A stretch of DNA of 64,000 bases from Zantedeschia hybrid cultivar (lineage: Eukaryota; Streptophyta; Magnoliopsida; Alismatales; Araceae). Below are positions 1-12,207 of this stretch, piece by piece; position 1 is the first letter of the stretch, and every line of letters begins with the position of its first letter. The notes below the pieces were generated by a model, which had not been told where the DNA came from, did not search any database, and saw only the letters and a program-made list of their open reading frames with translations. Location: assembly GCA_030544215.1 (NCBI GenBank), contig JARZZO010000013.1, positions 44,845,196 through 44,909,195 of the forward strand, written 5' to 3'. The position numbers and the translations under genes are program-made.

Positions 1-650
1 CACTAAAAGAAATCCACCCCCCCATTCACACTTGGCCAAAAGGGGGGATAATTAATGGGCTAAGCCCCATTAAGAACCCAATTAAAAAAGGAGGAAGGAG
101 GAGGGGAGCACCCCCCCCCCCTACCGGTTCTCAACCGGGGGGGTCAAACCGGTGGCTCCCCCCACCGGTTGGAACCGGTGGGCGTGGCCACCGGATCCCC
201 TCCCTCACTCATTCTCTCTCCTCTCTCCCTCTCTACTCTCAAAAAAGAAAGGAAAAAAGGGAGAGATGGGGAAACCGGTGGGTACCCCCTACGATGGGCC
301 AAACCGGTGGCTCCCCCCACTGGGCCTGAATTTGGACCTATAAATAGGACCCATTTTCCCCACTTGCAACACACACAAGGTAAAAGGCATTCAAGCCCAC
401 CTTGTTCAAAAGGGGAAGCTTTGCTGCTCTAAAGACCAAATCCAGTGCTCTTGCCCGAGTTTGCTACGTTTTGAGGAGTTCTTCGTCCCGGGAGACTCTC
501 TTCCTAAGGTTTTTTCCTAAGAAGAAGCCCTGCCGAATTATTGTTGTAAATGCCTTCTTTATAAGGCGAAACTCTACCGAAATAATGAAAGAGCTTCTTT
601 GTGCAAATTGTGTGCATATGTATGCCATCAAATTTGAAATAATTAAATAA
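1..650 (+). repeat. LTR-like promoter block
   Basis: GC-rich DNA with repeated ACCGGTGG/CCACCGGT motifs (about 130-190 and 270-320), then a good TATA box (CTATAAATAG near 339) followed by a transcript-like leader to about 650, where composition turns sharply AT-rich. A TATA box with a leader but no coding continuation is typical of an LTR U3-R-U5 region. No matching second LTR, primer-binding site or target duplication was seen, so the boundaries are uncertain. Short open frames here are not credible proteins. Confidence 0.35.
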
Positions 651-2700
651 TATCATGTATTATTTTTATAATATACATAATTAATTTCTTAATTATCTTA
701 AAATCTGATTAAAATCTGCAAACACTTACTTAATTAATTTTGGTCTCATCCCCAAACATAGAATAAAATCTTGAATATGAAACCTAATACTTAAGACAAA
801 TTAATTAAGTCAAAAATAATTTAAACCATAATTAATTACTAAAATCTGCAGTAATTAATAAAAATCAGTAAATAAAATCAGAAAACACAGTAAAATTAAT
901 CAATATCAGAATACTAAAACATTTGAAAATGCTCAAATACATAAATACCATAAAATAACCTTTACCCACTTAAGAAATTAATAAAATATCAAAGATAAAC
1001 ATAAAAATTGATCAACATTCAGTAAAAAAAAAAAAAGTAAAAAAAAAAAAGAATTAAATCTGAAATGTAAAACTTCCGAAATACCCAAAATGCCCCAGAA
1101 CTTAATCAAATTACGAAAATACCCACCCCCGTGATAAAAATCTGTAAAAATTACAGAAAAATCTCAAAAAATATCAAAATGCTTCCTATATTTAAAATGC
1201 CCCTCTAAAACCTAATAAGATGGATAAAATTATTAAAATACCCCCAGTATGATAAAAATATATAAACTCTAAAAAAATATATAAAAATACACTAAGTCTA
1301 ATAAACCCAACTTGAGGTAAAATTACTGAAATACCCTTGTAACATAAGTATATCAAAAATCATTCTAAAAATATATTCTAAGGGGTTTTCAAACCTTCAA
1401 TAAGGTGTTAAAAACCTAAAAAGAGTCTAATTACAAAAATACCCTTAGGGGCCTTAAATACTTGGAATTAATCCTAAACAATCGGGAATCAATCCCAAAA
1501 CCCTTTAAAAATGAATCTTAAACACTTAAAAAGCCTTGGTATAAATCCAAATACTCCAAGACATTGGAACAAATCCAAATACCCTAAAAAGACTTAGGTG
1601 AGGCCAAAGATTTAAAAGCTATCTTTCACTTGCGTGCACGTTGTGTGGTAGTATAGATGGTTTAAAGGGGCATCATACGGACAGTTAATCAAGGGTTGTC
1701 GAGCGGTTGCTCGATGTAATTAATACTGACCAAGGTCAGTGGAGAGAGGTCATATACTCGGATCTTCGCCTGATCCGAAGTCTCGGACTCCCTGAGGGAT
1801 AATCCCAAGCTCTCATAGTCCAAGAAATAAAATAAATAAAACCGACCTATATTTCTCCAAATAAAACAAAAAGGCAAAATGATAGGATTTAATAATAAAA
1901 AAAATCCGATAGGAGAGATCTAGGTTAGGTCCGAACAACCAGCTATGTCCAAGATGTTGAATGAATGTGTTTGGAAGTTTGGGACTTTGTTGAACCGGAG
2001 CAATGCCCCTAAACCGATACAATGGACCATGTAACACATAACCTTAAAACACTCAGCCCAATGCCTAGACCATCCCTAGCCTTACAACCTAGCCAAATGC
2101 CTAAAATGTTCTCCACTCAAACAACTCAGTTAATTATTCAAGATGTCCATGACCTGAGCAACTTAATCAAAGTTCAAGCATCTAACACGCACGACTTTAA
2201 CAACCTAATTAAAGACCCAACACCCATGACTTAGAAGAAACACCCCAAATACTTAAGAACCTTAAAGATGCTTAAAATGACTAAAGTACCCCCTCAAACT
2301 TTAAAAATTACATAATTATAGAGAATAAAAAAAAATATACCCTCCAAACCCTAAAAGATGGTCAAAATCACTGAATGCCCCTAAAAGTTAAAAATTGTTT
2401 CATTTTCTGAAAGTGAAAAATATAAAATCATAAAAATATCCTTAAGAATCTAAAATCATTTAAAAACACATTAAGTTATCTTTAGATCCCTAAGTTTTCT
2501 CCAGGTGGCTAAAATCCCCTCAAACCTAAGAAGATAGAAAGTAGCCTACAAAGCACATACCAAGGTTTCAAAACTTCCCTAATCCATTAAAGCACATTCA
2601 AACCCCTAAATAACCAAAAATAACCCCAGACACACAAACCATATAAAATGATCAAAATATGCTTTGAAACACTTAAAATAAACCCAAAACATCTTAAGAT
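651..2700. other. AT-rich, no gene seen
   Basis: Very AT-rich DNA, mostly A-runs interspersed with phrases such as AAAATACCC and TCCCAAAA that recur imperfectly. A slightly less AT-rich patch at 1620-2040 could be another decayed LTR. I looked on the minus strand for the missing C-terminal exons of the neighbouring VIPP1-like gene and did not find them. No RNA gene or credible ORF. Confidence 0.5.
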
Positions 2701-2717
2701 AACCCCAAACCCACAAG

Positions 2718-2835
2718 AATCCCTCCTAGAATATGGTAAAGCCTTTGATCCCAATGTAATTGTCTTTTCAACAACAGACCTACATAATTTGGCAGTTGAT
2801 TTCATTTAGAGCATCAATATCATTCACTAGAATGG
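2718..2835 (-). pseudogene. Degenerate VIPP1 exon 6
   Basis: Read on the minus strand, one frame gives NDIDAL and a second gives KS.....RSVVEK followed by T..LGSK.....SRRD. These line up in order with the VIPP1 segment DNANALK / QLDQQ(R)SVVE / TRLLESK / SKKD. Between AL and RSVVEK there are 25 nt where the family has 21, giving a frameshift, and about four codons are missing after RSVVEK. A stop (TAA) lies in the second frame. This is a broken homologue of the next exon and not chance similarity, because spacing is kept on both sides of the breaks. Confidence 0.6.
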
Positions 2836-5800
2836 TGTAATTAGCACCGACCAAGATTGGCAGAGTTGGTCCAACACTCCAACTTTCAAAAACCAGTTTG
2901 TCACTTTCTTTGAGCAAAACTACAATTACAATTTTCAAATGGAAGATATCATTATTACTTTTTGTATATTATTCCTCTTCTTTTAAAAAAAAGTTTCAAC
3001 AAAGCCTCACAATGTATGCTATTCAAATCATCCCAAACAAGGTTTCAAAAGCACTCTTTGGTCAATACCTTTGCGATCGTCTAGAAATTAGTTTCATTCC
3101 AACATACAAAGCTTCTCCTTCTATTCATACGTTCTCAAGTTAATGCGTAGGTTTCCCTACCAGAAACCAGTCTTGAATTAAGCCATAGATCCAGGACTTG
3201 GCAATGAAAAGGCATGATATCATATTTGCATCCAATTTGGGAATGGAAAGAAGATAAATAAAGAAACCCATTCTCAGATCTTGAAACCGGATAAAGCATA
3301 TTGCAGGTTTGCAGGAAAATGCATCTATGGCATCAGCAAGTATCAGAAAATCGTACAAAGAACGATTTATCAGGTAGATAGATAACTAAATGTATAGCAT
3401 CTCAGCAGATTCAATTTCCAACTTATATCTTTAAAACAAGAAAAAATAATCGGTAAATGAAGACATATCTGTAGTATGTAGTCAGAGAAATGCTCCAAGG
3501 AAATTCATAAGATGTAGGACTGGGGAATCCCTTTGTTGTTTGCATGAACAGTTTGTCAATGAAAGACAGTAACAAGGAATGAAGGATGTGCTTTTATAGA
3601 AACCTAGATGGCAAGGCATATCCCTTGTACAGGAAAGAAACCAAATTCCTGCATGTTATAAGTATGTAGAAGTAAATAAGTTGCAAATACTAGTGCTTAC
3701 AGCATAAGATTTCTGCCTTAGGAGGGCTTCACGAGCAAGACTCTCAGTTCCTTTGGCAAGAGCTGTTTGTGCTCTAGAATACCTATTGCAAGATCAACAC
3801 ATCCAGGTCAAAGTATAATTAAAATAACACTCAAATTGTGGTCTTCAATGGACAAAAACTCACCACTCAGCAGAAGCCTGTTCTGCTGCTTTACACTTCT
3901 CTTCCAGTCTCTTTTGTGATGCCAGAACCTTCAAAAGAAAGGGATGTTAAGCAGTTTTGTACATGGGCTTAAGAAGATCAAAGAAAATGTATTAATAAAG
4001 TTGCAAACACATCAGCTAATCAACCATGGACAAGCTAAATATTCCGGATTCAATAATTTGGAATTAGATACCAATCCACAACTTCTTATAGTTTCTTCTG
4101 GCCAATCAGCGCTCAAAATTCAAAGTGATTAATTAACTCAGACTAACTAGCCAACTAGGCCATCGCATGGGATTCACATCAAATCATGCATCATGGCCAC
4201 TTGGGTGGGTCACTTATACCTTAGCCAGTAGAGTTGGATGATAAGCCCCTTGCAATTGACTCACTAGCAATACGACAATGTCTTTAGAAAGGGTCAACGC
4301 TAGTACATCCCATTTCCTAAAGGACTAAATTTCACTTTGTCGTTGGCACAAATTTTTAATTCGTTATTACAGTGTAAAGTACAGGTAAAGACCAAATATG
4401 GCATTTTAAATTCACATATGGATCAATAAGTCTAAGTTCAGAGTTGCATAACTAAAATTCCAGCAAGACGAGGATAGCACAGTGCTTCATTAAATGAAAG
4501 TACAGAGAAAAGAAAAAGAAGAAAGTGATCACCCATAACTATTCTAGACAAAAATTATTGTAACTACTTAGTTGGTTGAAAATATATAGAAATATGAGCA
4601 AAATTTAAATGTAATAAAAACAATAATACAAGGACTGGCCAACTTGCACGAAAAACATGCTATAAAACATAGATAAAAGTACCTCTGCTGTTGCCTGACG
4701 CATTTTAATCAAGTCATCACACATTTCAAAGATTATTTGATCCAACATCCTTTCTGGGTCCTCAAAATAACTTAAGATTGAATTCACATATGCCTACATG
4801 CAAAAACAATTCATTAAATAGAAGAGATAATGCCATGGACTACAAGCAAAAATGCAATATTTTTCTACTACATATCTTTCATGAACACACCCTTATTATT
4901 CTAAAGAATCTATGGAAAACGTTCATCTCTGCTCCCAGTGCACCTCCACCGTGTGCTTTACATATCTGTCTTCTAGAGTAGGCTGTTTGTATACCTTTGA
5001 CTTTAAGAGCTTGCACTTGAAACAGAATAAAACAACAAAATTTAGATAAATTATAACACATAGTATCGAAAGGCAGAAAAAGACCATTCACCTCGATTTA
5101 AAAGAAATGTCTGCATGAAAAAGTATGAAAATAAATCACAATCATTGTGTAGGCAATCAGGATCATAGCAAAAGCAAGAAAAGAAGAACTGCATACGAGT
5201 AAGTATAGACATAAGAGTATGTGCTGTTCAGCAACACAATGATCAAACAACTAGGTAGTTTACCAAGGTAGTAATGAAAGCAAGAAATAAAGAGGTGGAC
5301 ATAACCAAATAACTGGTCTACACACGGATATTGCTTTATAAAGGACAAACATAGAGATTAACAAAAAAAGATGGAAAAAATAACAATCAAATAAAGCCCA
5401 AGATCAATATGTTGATAGACTATGATTACTCATCCTCCATTTGAGAAACAAATAAGTACCTTAATAGGCTAATCTTACTGTTATTCCTGAAGAGTCGGGG
5501 CACTGTAGCTACTTATACGAACAGATATGGAGTCATTGATTAGAGTTTTCCCCCTTTGTAGGTACATTAGCTTAACAAACTAAGTAGATTGATCACTAGT
5601 ATCGCACTCAATATAGAAACTTGCACAGAAAGACATGATTTGCACTGTCATTTCTCTTTTGGTAGGTGGAGAAGACAAATCCAAGACCACTGTTATTTCT
5701 TCATTGATAAAAGAATTATGGATCTATCAACAAAAAATAGATGCTAACATATTAGAAATGAGATGAGTGAGGGCAAGAGCAAGAGTGAAGGTGAGAATCA

Positions 5801-7823
5801 AGAGTCAATAAGTCATTGGGCGACTATCAGTGGTGTAAAGAGATACCATTTCAACATTCATCATGTGAGCCTCATCTCCAGTGGGGCACATGGCAAACAA
5901 CTTGGGTTTGCTCCAGAGGTCACTGACTCAACCACCCTTGGAGCACGAAGAGCTCAATGACGTGCCGGCAGCTCTGAGCAGTAAGCACCCTGTGGTTCAA
6001 TAGTACAGCTAGGTTTCCTCGCTATCAAAAACCATTCACCGTGGAGAAGATAAACAATTCAATTAAACACTGCAAGTTGGAAGATTTAGAACTACATAAA
6101 GACAAGAAGGAGACTGACCACGAACCATCTTTTCTTTTCTAGAAAGGGAGGCACGGTTTTTACCACCAATTTTATTTTAATGATAGAGGCAGTACGACCA
6201 AAGCAGGAAGAGGAGAGGTTCCTCTTCCACTCAACAGGCCCTATCTAGAAAGAAAATAGGTATATCTAGTACCATAGTGCTCACAGCCTTATAAATAGAC
6301 CTAGCTAATTCAAGGAAAATAGAAAGGATTGGTTCTTTAGATACATAGATTTAGACAAGAATAAAGATGTACTCCAGATCAAAAATCTTGGTATAGAAGA
6401 GATTTGAGAAAATTAATAGGACAAAGTTACGTTATTTAATGAAGTTTTCATAAGATCTTGTAAACCAGGTAATCATGTGACCATTTAGTGATGGATCACA
6501 TCTTCAATGAAAGAACACTCTCCAATAATGAAATCCAATGCTTTACGCCACACTAAAGTACCCTCTGCAGTCCTAGGACAGAATTGAGAAATTTTAGGTT
6601 GTATAGAAGATCAATCATATGTGGAGTCATATTAAAATGATGGTTTTGGATCATTATTATAATATTATTAGAAGTTATATAAATCATATAGAAGTTGTAT
6701 TTTTCCCCTGGGTGAGACTACTGTTAAGGCACCATGGGGACCTTACTCGGGTACAACAGAAGTGTTTTGGTTCCCATTCTAGTGTGTATGCACAATTTTG
6801 TTTATGGTTTGATGACTTTTGCCATTTTCTCCCTTAAGACAAATTATATTATATTCCTAGGCACCGTAAAGCATACCTTTTCAAAACTATAAGAAAATTA
6901 TGGGAAGTCCTTTTCTTCTTCCTAAATTACCATCACACACTTGCTATGAAAATGGATTCTATATTATGTGGTATCAAGGAGTCGAGACCTGCTTCATTTA
7001 GAAAAGAATCATTTCCAGAGAAGCCCACCAGCAAAGATTACCCACCTCTCTACATGTCAAGTATTTGTTGCCTTTTGGTTATTTATGATTTACCCCTATC
7101 AACCTACCTACCATCCCGCCCACCTACAACCCATATCCACCTATCTTTTTCTTTTCAGTTACTGATGGGGAAATTTTTTTCTCAGAAGATTAGAAGGGGC
7201 AAAATACCCTTCAGCTTATTAAGAAAGAGAAGGGCCTAAGGGGTCTTTTTACCCCACATTATGAGAAAATACAGGCAAGATTTCAGAAAATGAAAAACAA
7301 CAAAAAAAAACTAAGGCTTAAAGCCCAAAAAAAAAATTAAAAAATAAGCCCTATGGGCCCCCCTTCGCAGCCCAAGGGCACAACCCTTTGAAGGGATGAG
7401 CACCCCCAAGGGGGCTGCTGCCCACTATGGGTGAAAGACCCCCAAGAAGTGGGTCTGCCACTCATAGTGGGTGGCCGTCCCAGTAGACCCAAAATGGGGC
7501 TGCTGCCACTTTTCTGCATCACCTCCTCCCCGTGACACCACTTCGCCGTCTCAGCCAATTTTCCTGCAAAAAGTCCACAAAAAGGAGATGAAAATTGGAG
7601 GGAGATAGGGCCCACTTGCATAATTGGTCTAATAAGATTACGACATGTGGATCCTCTTCATTGCCATGTTATGCCTCATCATCACCATGTGGACCAATCA
7701 AGAAGCATGGATATCCAAACCAATGCAAAATTGCCATGTAAGCATAGCCACATGGGGCCATCCCACAGGGGTGGCGATCTGTGGAGCAAGGGCCTTTGGC
7801 CCAAAATCCTGCATTCGCGATAA

Positions 7824-8008
7824 GTGGTGAGCATGGTAACTGGAACTGGTAGAACCGGAATAGAACTGACAGTTCCCGATTTCGGTTTGAACCTGCTGGT
7901 GTTTTGGCCAGTTCTGTCCCTATTCGGACGCCGGCCGGTTCCACCCTTGTTTGAACCAGAACCGGCCCTGATTGGTTCTGGTTCCGGTCCCAGTTCTGCA
8001 AACCACGG
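7824..8008. mobile_element. Possible small hAT-like MITE
   Basis: Ends are imperfect inverted repeats: GTGGTGAGCATGG..AACTGG on the left and the complement of GTGGTTTGCAGAACTGG on the right, with an interior built of GGAACCGG/CCGGTTCC motifs, as in many plant hAT-derived miniature elements. No target duplication could be recognised, so this is tentative. Confidence 0.35.
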
Positions 8009-8879
8009 CAGTCAGCCACGGGTGCAATCTCATAATAGCTCACGCGCCTTTGACAATGACGGCATGCCACAAGATCGTATACTCTTTCCGTGCCAGGGAG
8101 ATAGATGGGCCGATGCCGGCCTGTCATCAACAGTGGCAAGCCACAAATCATGCCTAGGAATCCATGCCACGCACATACACACTTCAATGCAATGTGAACA
8201 AATTTCAGAAAATCATTAAAAGTCAATAAGGTGACATGCCCATTTTGCAAACATTGGGCCCACTCCCCCATATGGCAATGGCATGCCAAACCTATGATAT
8301 CATCCCTAGCAAACACACCTAATGGGACCTCGTAAAACATGCCAACCACCTATGCACCCCAAAAGGCAAATTCAATCATATCATGCCATGTGCTCACATG
8401 CACCGTTAAATTTGAGCATTTTGAGTGAGGTGGATGAATGATAAAGTGCCACTTTGTGCTGTTGCATGTCCACATCTGATGCTGGACAATCATTCCCAAG
8501 AGAATGAATAGTACTTTGATCAGTGTGTCATGCATGCTTACATTAATCAAAGTAAATCTACTTATATTTCAAATGTGACAATGTCATATGACATCTAGGA
8601 TCAATTCCCAGCCAACAGCAACACCCCCCAAACAGTGCCTCGAATTGTGTGCCACATATGTGAATAGTATCTCGATATGCGCACCATATGCAATCTCATT
8701 CAGATGAACAAATGATGTGTACTAACAAGGCATGACCCCTAATCGGAGCTTGATAAGTGCGACAGGTACATGAATAGTGCACTTCGATAACCATGCCGCA
8801 CTCATTTCTCCAAATAAACAAATCAAATCATGTACGATTGAACTCTCAAAGATAGACCCGACCAGGGCTAGGGCCCATG

Positions 8880-9000
8880 TGCGGCGCATAAATATGTCCA
8901 ATGAATAGTATACATGAATAGTGGTTGACGAATAGTGCACATGAATAGTGTTGGTGAACAGTACTTGTGAATAGTGCTATGCACAGTACCCTCATATAAT
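8880..9000. repeat. GAATAGT/GAACAGT short-motif array
   Basis: About eight imperfect copies of TGAATAGTG or TGAACAGT spaced 10-20 bp apart, with outliers upstream to 8500. Such motif clusters are common in LTRs of plant retrotransposons; the element type is not resolved. Confidence 0.5.
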
Positions 9001-10443
9001 GTAGGGGACTAATGGGGCCGATGAAGTGTGCTGCATTGTGCCTTCCAATATAATTTATCCTTGTGCTGCGATGTCAATTTAACATCAATTTGATATGTTC
9101 AAAAGAGCAAAGGCCAAAAATCTTGATACAAATGTGATGTGCGTGAGATAAGTGAGCATAAGCAAGAAAATTGCGTTGCATAGCAGCACGTGGGTGTGGA
9201 ACATGATTTAAAGAGATCGAAGGGTTTTCTTGTCACAACAAGATGTAATTAACGTCGATTTGCAACAGGTGAAAAGAGTCTAAATTCAAAAGAACCCAAT
9301 AACCTTATTTATTGGATGAGTCAATGCAAACAATGCTAAACGCTTCTGTGTGGTCATGGTGGCAACACTAAGTCGAGACTCCCAAATAAAATTTCAGGGC
9401 ACAATTGTCCATTATCCAAATCAAATACATCATCCAAAAAATGGCGGGAAATCATAAATTCCCACAAACAAAGAAGTAAATCAAACAAGTCAAACAATCA
9501 AAAAATGACTTACAGTAGTTGCATACCTATCTATCTATCTAACACACAAACACACACAACAAGATCCTCTCATTGTGATGTCATTCTTGATCCCGAAGCC
9601 AACTCCTACTCTCCAGTCCAACTTTGCTCCAAAACAAAAGTGAATTAAAATTAGAAGATATTCCTCACTCTGTTGAATTAAAAATTAGAAAATATTCCTC
9701 ACTCCGCTCTTCTATCTCACTGGCATTGGCACTCTCATTCCTATTTTGTACTTTTAAACTCTCCCTTCCTCCCTCCCTCCCCGCAAAAAGCATAAAAATA
9801 GTTAGTTAATAAGGAATAGGTAAAGCAATTTGCTTTCTCTATTCATTATTTTCATTCTAAAGTTTAAACTCATTTTTATTTCTTGTAACTTCTTGTGAGG
9901 ACTTTTGACCAAAGTAAGTGGTTCTAAAACCAATGTGAAACAAATTGGATTTGTCATGCTAGAGTTCACAAGCAATTTTATCTTATACTCCATGAAACTG
10001 AGCAAAGAAGTGATGTGTCAAAATAGGCATCAGTGTGCTTGTGCATGTGCACATGTGGCCTAGTATGTGTTGGCTGGTCTCATGGGGAAGTCACTTGAGA
10101 CTATTGTTATTCCTAAAACAAGAAATATAGTGTATGTAGAGGCTTTGGTAGATATTGGCATCCTCGTGGATGCTTCATTGGTTTATGACTTTGGTGGACC
10201 AAGATTGCTAAGTAGGCACCAAGAGTTGCCAAGAGTTGCACACCCCAACCATCACCTAAGCAAGCAGCCCTAGCTCTCTTTCGATAGGTCAAAGGAGCAT
10301 ATCCTCTTTTGTATAAATAACAAGGGGAATGGAGGGAGTGATTGATAAAAGAGCATCGCTTCCCCCCTCTCTTATGATCGCTCCGATCTTCCAACATTAC
10401 TGAAACATCACAAGAAACAAAGGGTGGACATTATAGTGTCAGC

Positions 10444-11022
10444 CATAGTTTAAAAGGTCTTGAGGCAGTTGTAAGGAGCTTTTCAAGAGCCTTAGGAGGC
10501 ATAAGCCTTGAGGCATCATGAGGCGTAAACCTCACTATTTTAGGGAAGTGATGTACAAACTATCAAATAAATTAAATTATGTTGATTTGGCATTGATAAT
10601 ATTATCTCTACTTAATAATAGGGCCCATACAAATGAACTATATGGCAAAAGCCATAGTCTATTGGTTTTACATTAAAGCATGAACTGCCATAGTTACGGT
10701 CCTCTCTTTTGGCGTTGGAAGTAGAAGAGTTGGGTTTAGTTTTAATCCTTTTATTTTGTTTGTTTAATAGAATTGTCATCATTAAATTATATTTTAAGGA
10801 CAATAAAGGCGGAATAAGCATTAGGTCTACCTTAAAGCATCCCATTGCCTTACTGCCTTGAGGTGTAAGCCTCAAGTAAATGGCATGAGGCGTATGCCTC
10901 AATTAACAAAAGGTGTAAGCCTCAAGTAAACAACCTGAGGAGTATGCCTCAAGGCGTTTTCCCAGAGCCTTGCCTCAAGGTGTATGCCTCAGTACCTTGA
11001 GGCGCTGCCTTTTGAAACAATG
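10444..11022. mobile_element. hAT-type MITE, 579 bp, 8-bp TSD
   Basis: Ends form a terminal inverted repeat: CATAGTTTAAAAGG on the left and the complement of CATTGTTTCAAAAGG on the right. It is flanked by a perfect 8-bp direct repeat GTGTCAGC (10436-10443 and 11023-11030), the target-site length of hAT transposases. The interior is built of repeated AAGGCGTAAGCCTCA-like palindromic motifs and has no transposase ORF, so it is non-autonomous. It sits in the VIPP1-like intron 1. Confidence 0.8.
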
Positions 11023-11046
11023 GTGTCAGCTCCCGAATTTGTCACT

Positions 11047-11474
11047 TGGAGTGTTTGGTTCTCAAATGCATGTTGATGGAAGCAACCCATGGTGAGGATC
11101 TTGATAGCATGGAGATCTTGTTACATGGAGCAAAAGGTATGTTCCAATAGGCTTCCATGCTGGACATCTACATGACAACTCATGGTAGTAACAGTCATGT
11201 ACGCATGAATATGGTGGCATGAACCAGGCAGTAGAAAAAGACTACACATGTGTTGGCATATGGAGTGTTTGGTTCTCAAAGGCATGTTGATGTAAAGCAA
11301 CCCATGGTGAGGATCTTGGTAGTATGGAGTTCTTGTTACATCGAACAAAAGGTATGTCCTAATAGGCTTCCATGTTGGACATCCACATGACAATTCATGG
11401 TGGTAACAGTCGTTTACGCATTGACATGGTGGCATGAGCCAGACAAAAGCAAAAGACTACACATGGGTTGGCAT
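11047..11474. repeat. 214-bp tandem duplication
   Basis: Two direct copies starting TGGAGTGTTTGGTTCTCAAA at 11047 and 11261, about 90 percent alike by eye throughout, including CAACCCATGGTGAGGATCTT and AAAGACTACACATG. It lies in the VIPP1-like intron 1, next to a hAT-type MITE. No coding function is apparent. Confidence 0.85.
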
Positions 11475-12077
11475 CATGCCATGGTGTGAAGCTATTACTG
11501 TGACTGGGAATCAAGACAAGAATGGACTGAATAATCCAATACCACGCAGGTTGCGCCCAAAGCAGAGAATACCTCACAGAATTTGCATCGCCTCAACAAA
11601 AATGCGAACACAGGAAAAAAAAAACTATGTAGGGGAATTTCCCATGATGTTAGCTCGAAAGTGCACATCCACACTATCATTGAAAAGGAGACATGCACCT
11701 CAAAATCATAAATTCTCAAGGACTACAAATAGAAAAATAAAAGAATTCCATAAAGAGCTACCACACGTCTCCGCCCGTCAAATCCTCCAAACCATATTCC
11801 TCATAGTTCTCAGACAAAATGCAATAGAAACATTATTTTAAAGTGTTTCAACACTCTTCCATTAACTTTTCTATCACACTACACGCCATGAACCACACCC
11901 CCACCCGCGCGGCGCCAGGAATCGACACCAGAGACGCGCAAAGAACACTACCCCCACCCCAGCAAGTACTCCATCGCCCTAACGCACTAGGTTTAACGTT
12001 GCCGAGCGCGACCAAAACCTAAGTAGATGATGGTACTAAGATGATCATGGTGGTGATGATGAAGGCAACGCCATTAC
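11475..12077. other. Proximal part of VIPP1-like intron 1
   Basis: Unremarkable sequence that becomes C-rich toward exon 1 (11880-12010). An open frame on the plus strand (11434-11841) has no recognised domain and I treat it as chance. The intron starts with GTAATG right after the transit-peptide exon. Confidence 0.4.
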
Positions 12078-12207
12078 CTCCACCGTGGAGAAAAGCTGAC
12101 CCGAGGGACCTGTTCATGCTCACCACCGCCGGACCCAGCGGTGGGCGCGGGGAGGAAGAAGGCAGCAGCGCCGCCATGGGAGAGGGGGACTTCAGCACCA
12201 CCGCCAT

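Larger units (their letters stand above)
5016..10443. other. VIPP1-like intron 1, distal part
   Basis: Non-coding. It includes AT-rich DNA (5.0-7.3 kb), a GC-richer block at 7340-8350 with CCGGTTC/GGAACTGG motifs and spurious open frames on both strands, an array of GAATAGT-type motifs (8880-9000), and a LTR-like promoter piece near 10300-10400 with TGTATAAATAAC. No credible gene. The 226-codon open frame on the minus strand at 7669-8349 has no recognisable domain and lies over repeats. Confidence 0.45.
2718..12207 (-). pseudogene. VIPP1: VIPP1/IM30-like gene, 5' exons intact, exon 6 broken, 3' end missing
   Basis: VIPP1 (IM30, PspA/ESCRT-III superfamily) is a plastid coiled-coil protein that remodels thylakoid and inner-envelope membranes. 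Five exons splice in frame with GT-AG borders: 12078-12207 (ATG at 12205-12207; Ser/Pro/Ala-rich transit peptide of 43 codons ending near SAFLHGG), 4891-5015 (ending GAEMNVFHRFFRIIR, the membrane-binding first helix), 4683-4793 (SILSYFEDPERMLDQ, KMRQATAE), 3864-3928 (VLASQKRLEEKCKAAEQASAE) and 3701-3782 (W-YSRAQTALAKG, LAREALLRQKSYA). Together they give 171 residues, about half a normal VIPP1. The next exon is recognisable at about 2718-2835 but is frameshifted, with a deletion. Usually invariant positions have changed (SYANA to AYVNS, RRAQLAL to SRAQTAL), which suggests relaxed constraint. The family is certain; loss of function is inferred. A truncated but expressed protein remains possible. 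Confidence 0.8.

Noticed and set aside
7669..8349. 226-codon open frame on the minus strand (also 131 codons on plus, 7824-8219)
   Set aside because: No recognisable domain, Cys/His/Met-rich odd composition, lies over repeat DNA and an apparent MITE, and both strands are open together.
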